Assembly: GCA_027924585.1 (NCBI GenBank)
Contig: BSBM01001138.1
Coordinates: 7,116,001-7,180,000, forward strand
Length of the DNA: 64,000 bases
Origin: Larix kaempferi
Taxonomy: Eukaryota; Streptophyta; Pinopsida; Pinales; Pinaceae
Direction of reading: 5' to 3'
Below the pieces are notes generated by a model, which was given only the letters and a program-made list of their open reading frames with translations, ran no database searches and had not been told where the DNA came from. Within the stretch, counting starts at the first letter, position 1, and each line of letters begins with the position of its first letter. The translations under genes were made by a program, and so were the position numbers. This document shows, in pieces, positions 44,768-57,266 of this stretch.

Positions 44768-45873
44768 TAGGATGGGGGAAAGACCATGAAAGCGACGACG
44801 TTGGTAGCTTCGAAAAAAGTCGTGAACCCACCACCGAAGGCCTCAACTCGAGCACCTTCACCTTTTTCTCTGTGCAATGTTACAGTTCAAGCTACCCATA
44901 ATTGTCCTGAGCTACCTACCTTGTGGACTAATATCCATATGTTAGATGATTATCCTAATGAGAATGTTGTAGTGGTTCATCTATCTAATCTTCCAAAGCC
45001 GCGTAACAAGTCAACACGCACCAACCACCCCTTTGGGGTTTGTGGCCTCCATGGTCATTACTCACACCACTGTCCTGGTCTACCCGAATATCGATATGTA
45101 GTAGATTACTTGCATCAACTTTCGGTGGGATACGAAGTCACTGTTGTCAAAGAAATCCACCCCCCCAGCCTCTTCTTTGAATGAAACCAACAATATATGT
45201 TTTCTTTCATTTTATGATCAACATTCCACATCCTAGCAAGAAGTCACTCCCTCTGATCGCTCACAACGATGCTTTCAAAGTGATGAGGAGATACTCGAGG
45301 CATTAAATGATCTTGATTTTCCTTGGGATGATATGCACCATCGCGTGTATTTCATCCCTAAGGAACCTACCATGCCACTGTCGAACCAATTATTCGTTGA
45401 GTTGAAATACTTTATCCCCCATGGAATTGTTGATTGGTTTAAAAATCCAATCCCTGCTCCCGATTCCTTTGAATAAGGTAACATGGCAAACATCTCACCC
45501 ACCATTTGGGTGGATATTTCCATCAAACTAGGCAATATTGAAAATATCATGTTAGGTGCCTCTTACATTCTAGAAGAGGTGGTTGCCTTCAAATCCCTCT
45601 TTCAATAGTTTTGTGATGTCTTTTCGTGGTCATAAACTGACATGCCCAGTCTCAACCCCGCCATTGTCGAACATCACATTGACACATGGCCTGAAGTTCC
45701 ACCTGTTCGCTAGAAATAGAGATTGATCCACCCATCCAAAGCACCACCATTAAGGCCAAGATTAGAAAGCTACATATTGCAGGTTTCATCTACCTGATTC
45801 CGTATACCATCTGGTTCTCTAACCTTATCCCCATGAACAAAAACAAGGCACCATTTGTGTGTGTAATGATTTT
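44768..45873 (+). pseudogene. Zinc-knuckle linker and RT N-terminus of Tat-like element, unit B
   Basis: The frame 44786-45184 carries CNVTVQATHNCPE, a knuckle with its first CX2C kept as CSLCN..., and CGLHGHYSHHC. RT follows (EEILEALNDLDFPWDDMHHR; MPSLNPAIVEHHIDTW) and ends at GTICVCNDF at 45873. X is inserted at GATTT (45869-45873). The RT resumes at 62500. Confidence 0.8.
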
Positions 45874-47541
45874 GTAACACACCCGAAATCCTCGGTGCGA
45901 TTTTGAGGAAATGCTGAGTAAATTTTTTCCTTTTTAATAACCAACAAACCAATATATTAATCTTCTAATCATAACTAGACATTCTCATTTCATACATATG
46001 GATATGTTTAACTCATTCTAAATTGAAATATGTTCAATGTCATTGTTTATCTGGTTATTCGACCGGGAATAGAAGAATATAATGATTATATTCTTTTAAT
46101 CAAAGTTCAACAATAGCATAAAAGAGTAATTACTTGCAATTCAACCCTCGGGGGAATGTAAAGCAACAACTACATAGGTTCATTGTTCGTATAAGGGACT
46201 TATAGTAATACATCATAGTTTTCTTAACCACCTATTTAACCTCAAAACAACCTTCTTATGTACTACACAAGGTTATCCCAATAATTCATACTTTATCCTA
46301 CCACTTGTCAACGTAGTCAAAATCATTGTATGATGATCCATGCATCAACTATCATTTAACTTCCAATCACAACCTTAATATTGAAGGGTACTACCCCATT
46401 ATGCGCATGGATCTCAACACTCATTTTATTATAATTGTACAGCACCTACACTATCATTATATTTCCATCACTTAGCATTCATATGCATCAGGACATGAAG
46501 TACAATTTAACTTCCGACCCTTCATGAAATGGTTTGAACTTGAATCAAAAGGAACATGCCTCTACGTGATCATTGGAGACCCTAGCATGTAACCAAAACG
46601 TAACCTTCATATTCAACCATCCACAATAAGTTCTAGATAGGTAAATAACAAGTTACTAACATTAGGTAAAAATCTCTATATCACTTTCATGGCCAACATT
46701 ATTTATACATAAATAGAATGCTTAAGCAAAGCTAACAATTTCCAACATATACATATTACCCATACCCAAATGGTTAGATGGAAAACAATTCCTTCATAAC
46801 AAGATAGCCATTACAATGTCTCTATCCAATAACAAAATAGCCATTACAATGACTTTATCCACTCATCATAACCATGAATCATACTCATAAATAATACTTG
46901 ACAACAATTAAAACATTACATGAGTAAAAGAGTATTATTAACGCCATGGAACTATGACTCTAAGATACAAAGGAGTAACTAAACATAAATGAAGAGCAAA
47001 TGATTTGTCCCCCATATATATAATCAAATCATTTAAATCAACACCATCATACTACATCATTATAAATCTTCCCATCAACTTAACATGACATAGAAAGGTA
47101 TTTATTTGGATGATATAAACTTATGTGACTGAAGGTATGACTAGAACTTTCCTCCCAACCAATTGACACTCTGTCTGGTGTATATTTCTGCCACCGAGAG
47201 GCCACCCCCGAGCTAGAAATGAATCCAATAGGGAGGAGGTTTTCCTCTTTACTTACTAAGATCCCTTATGTTATCTTGTAACCTAAGAGTCTAAGATTCT
47301 ATACCAAGTTTGCTTATAAAAAGATCACTATCAACAAGAGTCCTACTCAAGCCACAATACAACTACAGAGAATGATTACACAGACTCATAACTTTGTGTA
47401 AGCAACTATATATATATATATCAAGATATAAAGCCATATCTATCAAAGGCACAGTCTATACATATAAATCCGGTCAGTGTAAGTAATATCACATTCCTTA
47501 TCAAAATCACAGTTTATACAAGTAAACCCAATTAGTAGAAG

Positions 47542-48003
47542 TCAGATCGCATTCATTATCAAAAGCAGAGTTTGTATGAAGACAAATCGCATTCATTATC
47601 AAAACAGAGTTTGTACGAAGCCAGATCACATTCATGATCAAAAGCAGATTTTGTATGAAGCAAGATCGCATTCATGATCAAAAGCAGAGTTTGTATGAAG
47701 CCAGATCACATTCATGATCAAAAGCAGAGTTTGTATGAATCCAAATCGCATTCATTGTCAAAAGCAGAGTTTGTATGAAGCCAGATCGCATTCATTGTCA
47801 AAAGCAGAGTTTGTATGAAGCCAGATCGCATTCATTATCAAAAGTAGAGTTTATATGAAGCCAGATCGCATTCATTATAAAAAACGGAGTTTATATGAAG
47901 CCAGATCGCATTCATTATCAAAAGAAGAGTTTGTATGAAGATAGATCACAGTCATGATCAAAAGCAGAGTTTGTATTAAGTCAGATCATATTCATGATCA
48001 AAA
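47542..48003. repeat. 40-bp tandem array in X, unit B, about 11 copies
   Basis: Monomers follow AGATCGCATTCATTATCAAA then AGCAGAGTTTGTATGAAGCC with substitutions. No unique spacers separate them. Diverged monomers extend upstream to about 47440. Confidence 0.92.
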
Positions 48004-48408
48004 TGTAATTATAACACAATATACACATATATTTAACCTCTAATGAAAGGGATTGGGTTGATGTGCACCGTCTCTATTTAATTTGATCACAATGTAAAAA
48101 GATCAGCATAAAGTTTGGGATCATCTCCCCAAGGGAATTGCCCAGCTATTTTGGCAGCATATGAAGGATTTAAAACAGAGTTTCAGCGTTACTATGAAAG
48201 ATAAGAGAGGTCACTCTCATGCCATATTCATAGAACCAAACATTCGAATATATATAGCTTGATTTTATATTCTAGTATGAGAGAGTTCTCTCTCATCACC
48301 ACCAGGGGGATAGAACCTAAATCTTGGGGTTTCAGACATATAACATAAAAGTTGCATGGATTTAATAATGGACCCATCCTGGGTCCGATCTCTAATAGAG
48401 ATCGATAT

Positions 48409-48431
48409 GTGTGTGTGTGTGTGTGTGTGTG
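48409..48431. repeat. (GT)n microsatellite
   Basis: Eleven GT units, in X. Confidence 0.9.
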
Positions 48432-49092
48432 GGTTTGTAACTCTGTCGATAAGTTATGCATAGCTCGATATACAAGAAAAAATATCCAACAAAGCATACA
48501 CTGAGGTTTCTATCATCAATACAAAAGTATGAAACTTTATCAAGTAGATGTATGTACAAAGATCAATATAAGATCGTTTTTTATGATAGAGCGATAACTC
48601 CATTAATTAACATGTGAAGAGGTCGCTTACCTTTTTCCGCAAAGGCCAACTCTTAACATTGAGATCCCTTCCTTTAAACGCAGAGTTTACTTGATCTTAT
48701 CGCAGCGATCAATTCCTATCACATATATCTCTTAGCTTACTACGGGGGTCACTAACAACATACCCATCGCAGAGGTAGCTACCACAGACTACTAACTCAC
48801 CATGTCCCCCCCTTAGTTGCGACCTCTATGCATATATATACCTAGATTTTCCTGCTCTCCTTGAAGAGTCTGCCCTCTGTTTGGGATTCTTTAGTGACAA
48901 GTGGCAGTTACAAGGATTCCTTAGGATGCTGACAACATCCCTAGATTTAAGTTTGGCTCCCTCTCAAAGATACTAACTCTTTTATAATAATTTAATACCA
49001 TACTAACATTATTAATGTATTTGTATAATCACCACAAAGGTACCCCTTTCATAAGGTTGGGGCTAGGATTCCTTTTAAGGAGGCCACCACTT

Positions 49093-52000
49093 CTCCATTA
49101 TGGTCTTAAAAAAGTATCATTTAATGATGATCTTATTGCTCCGTGACATGCCAATTTTTATATATTTTAAATACTTGTTTTACTGGTTGTATGTATGCTC
49201 TGTTTCTAAACTCTGTCTGTGTAATTTAAGTGTCTGTATTTTTCTTAGATGTATCTTGTAAAAATTATAAGCATGAATGGTTAAGAAGTAGTGGTGATGG
49301 CCTTGGGATTACTTAACTAAATGCTAAAACATATCCTATACTTTGTTTTGCAGGTGCCTTGAAAAGATACTAAGCTAGCACTTAAGGTTTGTATTAAAAC
49401 ATAAAGGAACCTTGTTAAATCGTAATGTGAGTGGATAACCTAAGCTATGGTCATTGCAATGAAATTGATACTTGTAAACAAAGCAGCTCATCCAATATAG
49501 AGAGTGGGTAAGAATCACATTTGTAGTGGAGGTAGATGGCTTTTAATGTAGCCCATGTGATGGCCACATGGTCACTATGCCAAGATGGAGGGTAAGTAAA
49601 AACCCTACGCTCAACACTCCATCTAGTTTTCGTTTGGTTTTGTGGAGGGAGAGCAGAGCTCTTGTCTAGATCCATGGCCATGGGGAGCTTGCACTTGACC
49701 TGAGCATTTTCTCATGGTCTGCGCTAACCTAAATGTCAGGATCACGTGGAGGACAAAGGGATGGTTTAAGGTAAACTTTGTAACTCTTTACGTGCCCAAA
49801 TTGTTGTTTGCTTTGACATTTCTCTTTTACTCAGTTTAGTTTGCTCATTAACTTATTACGCTAACACCCTGGTTATGTTATTTGACATGAGGCTAGCAAA
49901 GGGAGTTTCGAGGTCTGCTTTGGAGAAGTGCTAGGGCAGAGGGGATACAGGCTCGAAAGTTCCTGGTAAGCCCAGGTCCCTTGCGACTTCCCTTCATATG
50001 AGTCGATGTCTGTTCTGGGTTATTTACTAAGAGGTTGCCTACTGTGTGTTTTTAAAGTGGTTAACCTTCAGGGTTTAGTAATGTATGTCCCTGCTCTGTT
50101 TATGATTACTGGCACGCTCAATTTACTTGGTAATTCATGGGTAGACTTGTTGTATGGGAAGCTTTCCCAGTTAAAAAAATGTATAAGTTAATGATTATAA
50201 GCCTGTGAAGGTGTGTAGACAGAGGAAGCTTGTGTTTGGCTCCTAGACTGTGAATTCCACGACGTCTCAATTTTGTTGATATAATTACTACTTATATGAA
50301 TTTGATCTCTATTTTTGTAATGGAAGGAAGCCTATGTTTAGAAGGCGAAGTCGTGGATGTAAATGTTTCAGCAATCCTATAGGATGCGTTTTGACCTTTG
50401 AAGGTTTATTTATAAAAACAAATCAGTTTTATGTTAGTGTTTGAAATGATGTATCTATGTTTCGGATAAATGCCAATTTAATTAAAAGTTTGATACTGTG
50501 GATTTAAATGATTATTTGGAAAATACTTCACTTCTCATCTGTCTGATGTTTATACGATTTGGATTTTGGTTTGAGTTATGTGGTTGAAGGGGTTATGGAC
50601 TCCACTGAGTTCCTATCTTTTAATTACTGTCTGTGTATAATTTTTATTATGAAGACTCTGTCATTTGGCGTATTATTTTTATAATGGAAGAGTTCTGGTA
50701 AAGACCCTGTTTAGATTTTATAAGAGGAAATATTGATTGTGAAGGAAAAACCCTGTGGTGGTTTGTTTTGATTAACAATTAGTTAGTTCTTTTTAAACTC
50801 CAGATGGATCTGGAACTGTTCGTCGTTTTTGTTTGTAGAGTAAGATGCATCTGTTCAATGCAATAAGCGTGACCCCCATCCTGTAGATGCTCTTGTGTTC
50901 TAAACCTTGAATGTTTATTTATGCAATGGTTCTTTAATTACTTAGCTAAGTCTGTAGGGTCAAGCCTTGGTTCTGCCTATACGTTTTCTTTTTAAATAAT
51001 TTATTTAAGGGAAGCGTGGCTTTCCAACCAACACTATGCATTGTGTGAAGGAATTCAATGTATAAACCTGGAACGCTGATGACATGGGATTTATCTCCAA
51101 GGGATTCGATCCTTAACTAGAAAAATAACCTAGGGTACTCTATTTTACTAAATCGATTTACTGTTGGCATGTAATACTTGGTTTAATCGATAGTGTAGAA
51201 AGACCTAGGGTTTGTAATACCTTTTCTTGAAAATAACTCTTAGTTGGAATTATATGTAATATATTTAGAAGTTAGTCATTTTTTATAACTAAGAACTTTT
51301 TGCTAGTTCCTACTTGAGTTTAGAACATAATTTTAATTTATTTATTTAGTTCATAAAATATTATATGTAGACTTTTAATTAATAATTTTTATGTTATCTT
51401 TTATTTCTTTCTAATTACTACACACACAAACACACATATAGATATAATTCTAATATATGTATGTAGACTTCACTTAGATATTTTATCTTTATTTGATCAA
51501 AATAACTTTACATATATATATTTTCATATATGTATATAGACTTACTTATTTAATTTATTCATCTTTTAATAACCATGCATCATATAACATAATTGTTTAT
51601 TCGATGCTTCCTTAGTTTATGTTAATTCTTTAACAAGGCATCATGTGGGGTTTGGTCGGTCAACTAGGATAGGTAGCCCTAGATTTCCTTGCATGTCGGA
51701 TTACCTCGTATTCGTGGCAGTATCTTTCGGTCCTTGATGAGAGATAAATAGTGATTCAATTAATCATTTGAATAAGTATGATGATTGTTGGTGCTATTCA
51801 GAGTCCTTCCAACTCAACACTTTTAAGTGAAGTAACCCCTAGTGCTATTCAGAGCTTATGCTCAACACTATCAATTGGGCGTGACACTAGTGCAATTCCT
51901 GAGCCTCTTGCTCAACACTAGTACTAGGATGCATTTGTAAGATACACCTAGGGATACAATGGCCAAAGATCCAATGCTCCAGAGCTTATGCTCAACATCA

Positions 52001-52470
52001 TGTTGGAGTTCTCCAGGGATTATTCCCAACACTAAATAATTTATTTGCGAGGGTTACCTATGTGCTCCAGAGCTTATGCTCAACACATAGTCTTGTAACC
52101 CATGTGCTCTAGGGATTATGCCCAACACATCATAGAATTCAATCATGTATACTAGAACTTCTGCATAGTACATAACAAAGATCATCTCAGTATATTATGG
52201 TTTGTACCCAATCACAAAATAAACATCAACCATGTACATCGAGGCTTATGCCCAGTACATAAAAATAGTCTGTGTCCATCAAGGTCCATTCCCAATATAT
52301 ATATAAGTAAATCATGTGCAATGGGGCTTACGCCCAACATATATAACAAAAGTACAACATGTGCATTGGGTCTTATGCCCAGTATATATATCATCAAAAT
52401 AAATCATGTGCATCGGGGCTTACGCCCAATATATAGAATAATCATAATCAACAAAATTCAAGATATTACA
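49093..52470 (-). repeat. 3' LTR of Y, outer end truncated
   Basis: Homology with the 5' LTR begins at ATTATGGTCTTAAAAAA (49096; matches 57519) and ends at GATATTACA. The 57269-57518 part of the 5' LTR has no counterpart, so about 250 bp are missing at this outer edge. Confidence 0.9.
51795..52445. repeat. Minisatellite in the Y 3' LTR
   Basis: Units such as CATGTGCATCGGGGCTTACG followed by CCCAATATATA, and GTGCTCCAGAGCTTATGCTC followed by AACAC, recur every 40-50 bp. The common core is GGGCTTAYGCCCA, which is itself near-palindromic. The same array lies at 61235-61905 in the 5' LTR. Confidence 0.9.
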
Positions 52471-52483
52471 TCCCTCTCCTCTT
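52471..52483 (-). promoter_or_regulatory. Polypurine tract of Y
   Basis: The minus strand reads AAGAGGAGAGGGA directly before the LTR start TGTAATATC. Confidence 0.85.
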
Positions 52484-52489
52484 AGAACA

Positions 52490-53840
52490 ACACCATCCCA
52501 GTGTTCTAGGGACTAGAAATGAAATCATGAAATAAGAAGGGGTAAGCCTCCTTCATGGTGGTTTCATTTTCCCATGTGGCCTCATCAAGCCCGAAGTGCC
52601 TCCATTGCACTTTTAGTTGGATGATAGTTTGCCTCCTAAGCTGTACTTCCCTCTTGTCCAATATGTGAAGGGGCTCTGGCATGAACTCCCCCTATGGTTC
52701 TACCTGTAACAAGGGCCAATCAATCACATGCTTAGTATCATAAACATATTTCTTTCATAAATATGCGTGAAAAGCATTATGAACTTTTACATGAGCCAAC
52801 AAGGCTAATTCATAAGCCAATGGCCCTTTCTTGGCCAGTATCTCAAAGGGTCCACAAAATCTGGGGGCCAACTTTCCACATCTCCCCAAGCTCAAAGAGA
52901 TCCTCTTTGCCTTCACTTTCAAGAAGATAGGTTCCCTGACTTGGTAATCTTTGTCTTTCCTCTTCTTATCCGCATAACTTTTATAGCGGTCTTGTGCCTC
53001 TTTTATGTTCTACTGCACTTTGGTGACTAATTGTTCTAGGTATTTTAGTAAGTCTGGCCCTAACATGAGTCTGTCTACCAGGATATCCCAAGTCATTGGT
53101 GTTCTACAATTTCTGCCATAGAGTACCTCGAAGGGACTCATCTTGGCAAAGGTTTGGTACCCGTTGTTGTATGCAAACTCTACAAGGTGCAAGTAGTCCT
53201 CCCATTTAGTGGGATTGTTCATTACCTACATTCTAAGCATATCCTCTAAGATTTGGTTTACCCGCACTGTCTGTCCGTTTGTCTGCGGATGGTAAGCTGT
53301 ACTGAAATTTAACTGTATCTACAAACCGGAGAACAAGGATCTCTAGAACTTACTGGTGAATTTTGTGTCTCTATCCGAGATGATTTCCTTGGGTGCCCCA
53401 TGCAATCAGAATATTTCTTTTAGGAAAATATCCGCAATGTGCACAACCTTGTATGTAGACTTCACTGGTATGAAGTGTGTCTCTTTGGATAACTTGTCGA
53501 CCACCACAAAAATGGAATCATTCTATTTATTTCTCTTTGGTAATCCTGTAATGAATTCCATATTGATAACCTCCCATTTCCATTCCGGAATGGGTAGCGA
53601 TTTCAACAACCCTGAAGGGTGTTGGTGTTCCACTTTGACCAGTTGGCATTCCTGGGATTTGGCGATGAATAAAGCTATGTCGGCTTTTAACTTTGGCCAA
53701 AAGAAGTGGTTCTTTACTGCCGACATCATCTTTTGGTATCCCGGATGTCCCGAGTAGGGTTTCTGATGAAAATCTGTTAAAATGTTAGACCTAATGTCTC
53801 CGCCATCCAGGACATAGAGTCTCTCTTTCGACCATAACAA
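52490..53840 (-). pseudogene. Integrase and chromodomain of Y
   Basis: The minus strand begins GHPGYQKMMSAVKNHFFWPK with SQECQLVK (zinc-binding part; one Cys is Ser). The core shows IFVVVDKLSKETHF, IISDRDTKFTS and NQILEDML, holding the two Asp and the Glu of the DDE site. YLHLVEFAYNNGYQ and MSPFEVLYGRNCRTP follow. The chromodomain is EPLHILDKREVQLRRQTIIQ with LKVQWRHFGLDEATWENE at about 52640-52530. Only a few stops interrupt it. Integrase inserts the DNA copy; the chromodomain steers it to marked chromatin. Confidence 0.9.
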
Positions 53841-53843
53841 CCC

Positions 53844-54455
53844 TTACTCGTCAATCCTATATTCCTTTTGTTGTTGGAATAACCTATCCTCCTGAATATT
53901 TTTAAGGATCTCAATATAGAATCGGTCAACCATGCTTGTCATTCTAATCATGTTGTGCAAGTCTAAATCGGTTCGACTCACAGTTACCTCATATAACACA
54001 TGAGCTCGTCGACTTAAGGCATCAACGATCTTGTTCTCCTTCCCATTTATGTGTTTCAACTCGAAAAGATACTCACTGAGGAAGGCCAGGTCAGGTTGGT
54101 CGAATAAGTACTTCAAACTCATATTATCCGTCTTCAACAGGAACTTCTTCCCCATAACGTAGTGCCTCCACATATTTAAAGCGTGGATGATGGCGGCTAA
54201 TTCAAGATCGTGCGTGGGGTACTTATGTTCGTGTTCTTTTAACTTCCTTGAATCATAGCAGATTGTGAATTCATTCTGCATGAGGAATCCACCAAGTCCT
54301 TCTTTTCTTGCATCTATGCAAACAACGAAATCCCCATCGGGATCAACAATCCGTAGTATAGGTGCAATAGTCAAAAGTTGTTTTACTTTCTGGAAACTTT
54401 CTTCGCATTTGGTCATCCAAAGGAAGTTGTTTTCCTTTTTCTGTAAGGCGGTCAT
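53844..54455 (-). CDS. RNase H segment of Y pol (open)
   Basis: This 203-codon frame is open and reads FVVCIDARKEGLGGFLMQNE, DLELAAIIHALNMWRHYV, FLLKTDNMSLKYLFDQPDL and NKIVDALSRR, the D-E-D-D layout of gypsy RNase H. It is a piece of the polyprotein and is cut off from RT by a stop at 54493, so it is unlikely to be made alone. Confidence 0.85.
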   Translation of the reverse strand: MTALQKKENNFLWMTKCEESFQKVKQLLTIAPILRIVDPDGDFVVCIDARKEGLGGFLMQNEFTICYDSRKLKEHEHKYPTHDLELAAIIHALNMWRHYVMGKKFLLKTDNMSLKYLFDQPDLAFLSEYLFELKHINGKENKIVDALSRRAHVLYEVTVSRTDLDLHNMIRMTSMVDRFYIEILKNIQEDRLFQQQKEYRIDE

Positions 54456-54491
54456 AGGACAAGCAATCCGTGAGAAGTTCTCAATGAACTT

Positions 54492-55140
54492 CTAGTAGTA
54501 ACCTGCTAATCCTAATAATGACCTTATGTCGGTAACACAAGTAGGTGTAGGCCATTCCTTGATGGCTTTAATCTTCTCTGGGTCGACCGCTATTCCCTTC
54601 TCTGAAATGATGTGACCCAAATACTGTATTTGTGGTTTGTAGAAGTCACACTTGCTAAACTTGGTGTAAAGTTGATGTTCTCGTAATACCCGTAGCACTA
54701 TCAGGAGATGTTCCTCATGTTCCTCCTCACTTTTGGAGTAAATCAGTATGTTGTCAATAAATACTAGTACGAACTTATCCGAGTACTTACTAAAGATACC
54801 GTTCATCATGCACATAAAATGGGTGGGTGCATTGGTCAATCTGAAAGGAATCACCACAAACTCGTAATGGGCGTATCGGGTGCGAAAAGCAGTTTTACTG
54901 ATGTCTTCGTCACGGATCCTTACCTGGTGGTATCCAGACCGCAAGTCGATCTTCGCTCCTCTGACTTGATCAAACAAGTCATCTATCCTAGGGAGTGGAT
55001 ATCGGTTCTTGATGGTCAGCTTGTTGAGCTGCCGGTAATCGATGCAAATTCGCATCGTCCCGTCTTTCTTCTTTACAAAGAGTATAGGTGCTCCTCAAGG
55101 AGACACACTAGGTTGGATATAACATTTTTCTATCAACTCT
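54492..55140 (-). pseudogene. Reverse transcriptase of Y
   Basis: It includes [53 protein letters not shown] and [18 protein letters not shown]. The catalytic box should be FIDD and reads FIDN, which would abolish DNA synthesis. [20 protein letters not shown] and [13 protein letters not shown] end the domain. It is open for 187 codons (55055-54492). Confidence 0.92.
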
Positions 55141-55439
55141 TGTAACTATAGTTTAAGTTCCACCAACTCTGGTGCGCTCATGCAGTATGGGGCCTTTGAA
55201 GCCGGTATTGATACGGGTGTTAATTCTATGGAAAATTCTAAGTCTCTCTTGGGTGGTAGTCCTGGTATTTCCTCGGGAAATACATCTTTGAAATCTACAA
55301 GAACCGAAAAATATCCAATTTTATGTTCTCTCTCGGCGTCTACGTTTTGGATGTTAACCGCAAAAAGTTTGCAGCCCTTCCTTATGCATTTCTTTTGCTG
55401 GTAGGGCAGATATATGTCTGACAGATACCTTCGTAGGTA

Positions 55440-55830
55440 TGCCCCGGATCCTTCTCTGATTCCCCTAGTTTTCCGTGCATAAGAGTGACTTGTTTAAACA
55501 ATCAAGCATGACATTGTGTTGCTCAAGCCAGTCCATGCCTATAAAAGTACATCATACGAACCTAAAGGTAAGATATTTAAATCTACCTTAGTTGAAAAAC
55601 CCTTCATATCTAACTCGCATTCTTTTACTAATTATGAGACTTTCCTTTTGGTACCAGTGGCTAGTTGTACCAGCCACGATTTCCTGTGTTTCTCTCAGTT
55701 TAGTTTACAAGTGTCGACGATTTTGGGGGAAACATAGCTTCGGCAAGCATTGGGGTCGATCAAAATTGAAATAGTTCTGTTTGAAACCTTACCTTCTATC
55801 TCGACCATAGTAGCCTGATGGTACTCTTGT
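55440..55830 (-). pseudogene. Retropepsin of Y
   Basis: The minus strand gives TISILIDPNACRSYVSPKIV, where the active-site triad D-S-G is D-P-N, then SWLVQLATGTKRKV and VDLNILPLGSYDVLL. The fold is recognisable, the active site is not intact, and stops intervene. Confidence 0.8.
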
Positions 55831-57100
55831 CAGTTGTCGAGTGCTGCATAGATTCTTGGTGTCCCTTCCATGTCCCCTACCGTTGGGTTTTCTTGTAAGT
55901 TGTGTAGAACCCCATCGGTTTTGTTTGGACAATCTCTGAAGTAGTGGGGTCCTTGGAATTTGTAGCAACTAACTGGTAGCGAGGCAGCCTTGGATCCTCT
56001 ATTTATGGCTGGTCCATTGGTATTTGGTGCGGGCACATTTGGTCATGCACCAGGTCGGTTGAAATTTATGTTTGGTTGGAAACTATTATTCTGTTTCCGG
56101 TATGGTGGTGGCCTAAACCCTAGTCTTCGGTTGTCAGAAAAATACCTGAATCTGTCCCAACTTCTTTTTATGTTATCATTCCTTGGTTTCCCATGTTAGT
56201 AGCAAAGTCTAGCTTTGTGCAATGTTACATCTAGAGTCTTGGGCATGTCAAACTCAATTTTCTCTCGAAAATTGGGAGGAAGACACCCCAACAACTCTTG
56301 TATATTGACCTTTTCATCTTTTATGTATGGAACATAATGTAGCAGATCCAAAAATCCATTGATGAATGCATCCATGGTTAGGGAGCCCATCCTTAGTTCA
56401 TGAAATTCTTTGATATTTTTGTCAAAGAACCTTTCCAACATATACTTGTCTTGAAACAACTTGTTGAAAGTACTCCATCTGATATCTTTTACTTCGCGTT
56501 GTTTAGTATGCTTTAGGTCTCTCCACCACCTTGCTGCCTTTCCGTTTAAGTTATAAATGGCCATCCGTGCCTTCATCTCACTGGAATAGTTGTGTACTCG
56601 GAAATATTTATTAATTCCCAACATCCACTCTTCAGCTTTTTCCCTAGTATTCATTTCTCCTTCATAGGTTGGGGCTTTGATCTTCCAAAATTCTCCCTGT
56701 AGACTATCATCACTTTCCTGCCTTTTCTTGCAAGGGGAGGGTGAACTATCACTGGAAGAGATTTTATAGTCCTCTTCCATGAAGTCAGGTGTATGTTCTT
56801 CTCGTCCCTAATCTTTAGGACTGCTGGACATTTTTGTATGATGATAGTGTTCTTGGATCTGTTGGCTGAGTGGGTGGACTGTCTATGGGGGTTTATCCCT
56901 GTCAAGCTCTGAAGTAGAGCTTCATTTATTGCTTGTTGTTCTCGTCTTTCATTCATGTTGTCATCTTTAAAACTCTGTAAATCTGCTTGTAAACTCTGTA
57001 TTGTTTTCATTAAGTCGGAATTCAATTCCACCACAAGTTCTTCTTCTCGGCATGGTGAATTCAAGTTCTGATGTCTACTGTTGTTCTCTTCTGCGTCCAT
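55830..57100 (-). pseudogene. Gag of Y
   Basis: The start is at 57100 (MDAEENNSRHQ). After one frameshift near 56700, the frame 56780-56196 carries the capsid block: FWKIKAPTYEGEMNTREKAE, MAIYNLNGKAARWWRDL and FNKLFQDKYM. It ends FDMPKTLDVTLHKARLCY. A knuckle CYKFQGPHYFRDC follows at 55968, with Phe for the second Cys. Layout and motifs are those of plant chromovirus gag. Confidence 0.85.
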
Positions 57101-57254
57101 GATTCATATTGTATTTTATACCTGAAATGTTCAGTCAGTCAGTAAAAAAAAATTATGTTAGTTTTTGTAAAAATCATAAGTATATTCTTGAAATACATTT
57201 CTACAGCGGATGTTTTTGTAGTGAGTCCAAAAGGCATCGTAGTGTTGTAACTAG

Positions 57255-57266
57255 GCTCTGATACCA
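57255..57266 (-). promoter_or_regulatory. Primer-binding site of Y
   Basis: The minus strand reads TGGTATCAGAGC, an exact match to the plant initiator-Met primer site, two bases after the 5' LTR end. Confidence 0.93.

Larger units (their letters stand above)
36151..48003. repeat. Unit B of the ~11.5-kb direct tandem duplication
   Basis: It starts at GGCCCTATGGAGATTAGGATG directly after the X array of unit A and matches unit A through PMD end, RNase H, R1, Tat-like element and X. It carries private inserts at 38785-38908 and 41365-41661, keeps ~450 bp lost in A (37420-37888), and lacks ~610 bp present in A (around 44762). The exact right end within the 40-bp array cannot be fixed. Confidence 0.93.

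Noticed and set aside
47542-48003. CRISPR-like array
   Set aside because: Monomers are contiguous without unique spacers, in a plant nuclear setting; it is an ordinary minisatellite.
24741-48003. Two independent insertions of the same retroelement
   Set aside because: Shared flanks from several unrelated elements in the same order, and the same X insertion codon, require duplication of a block.
52212-52397. 61-codon frame of repeated hydrophobic residues as a membrane protein
   Set aside because: It lies in the LTR minisatellite and reflects its repeat units; the same applies to 61556-61869.
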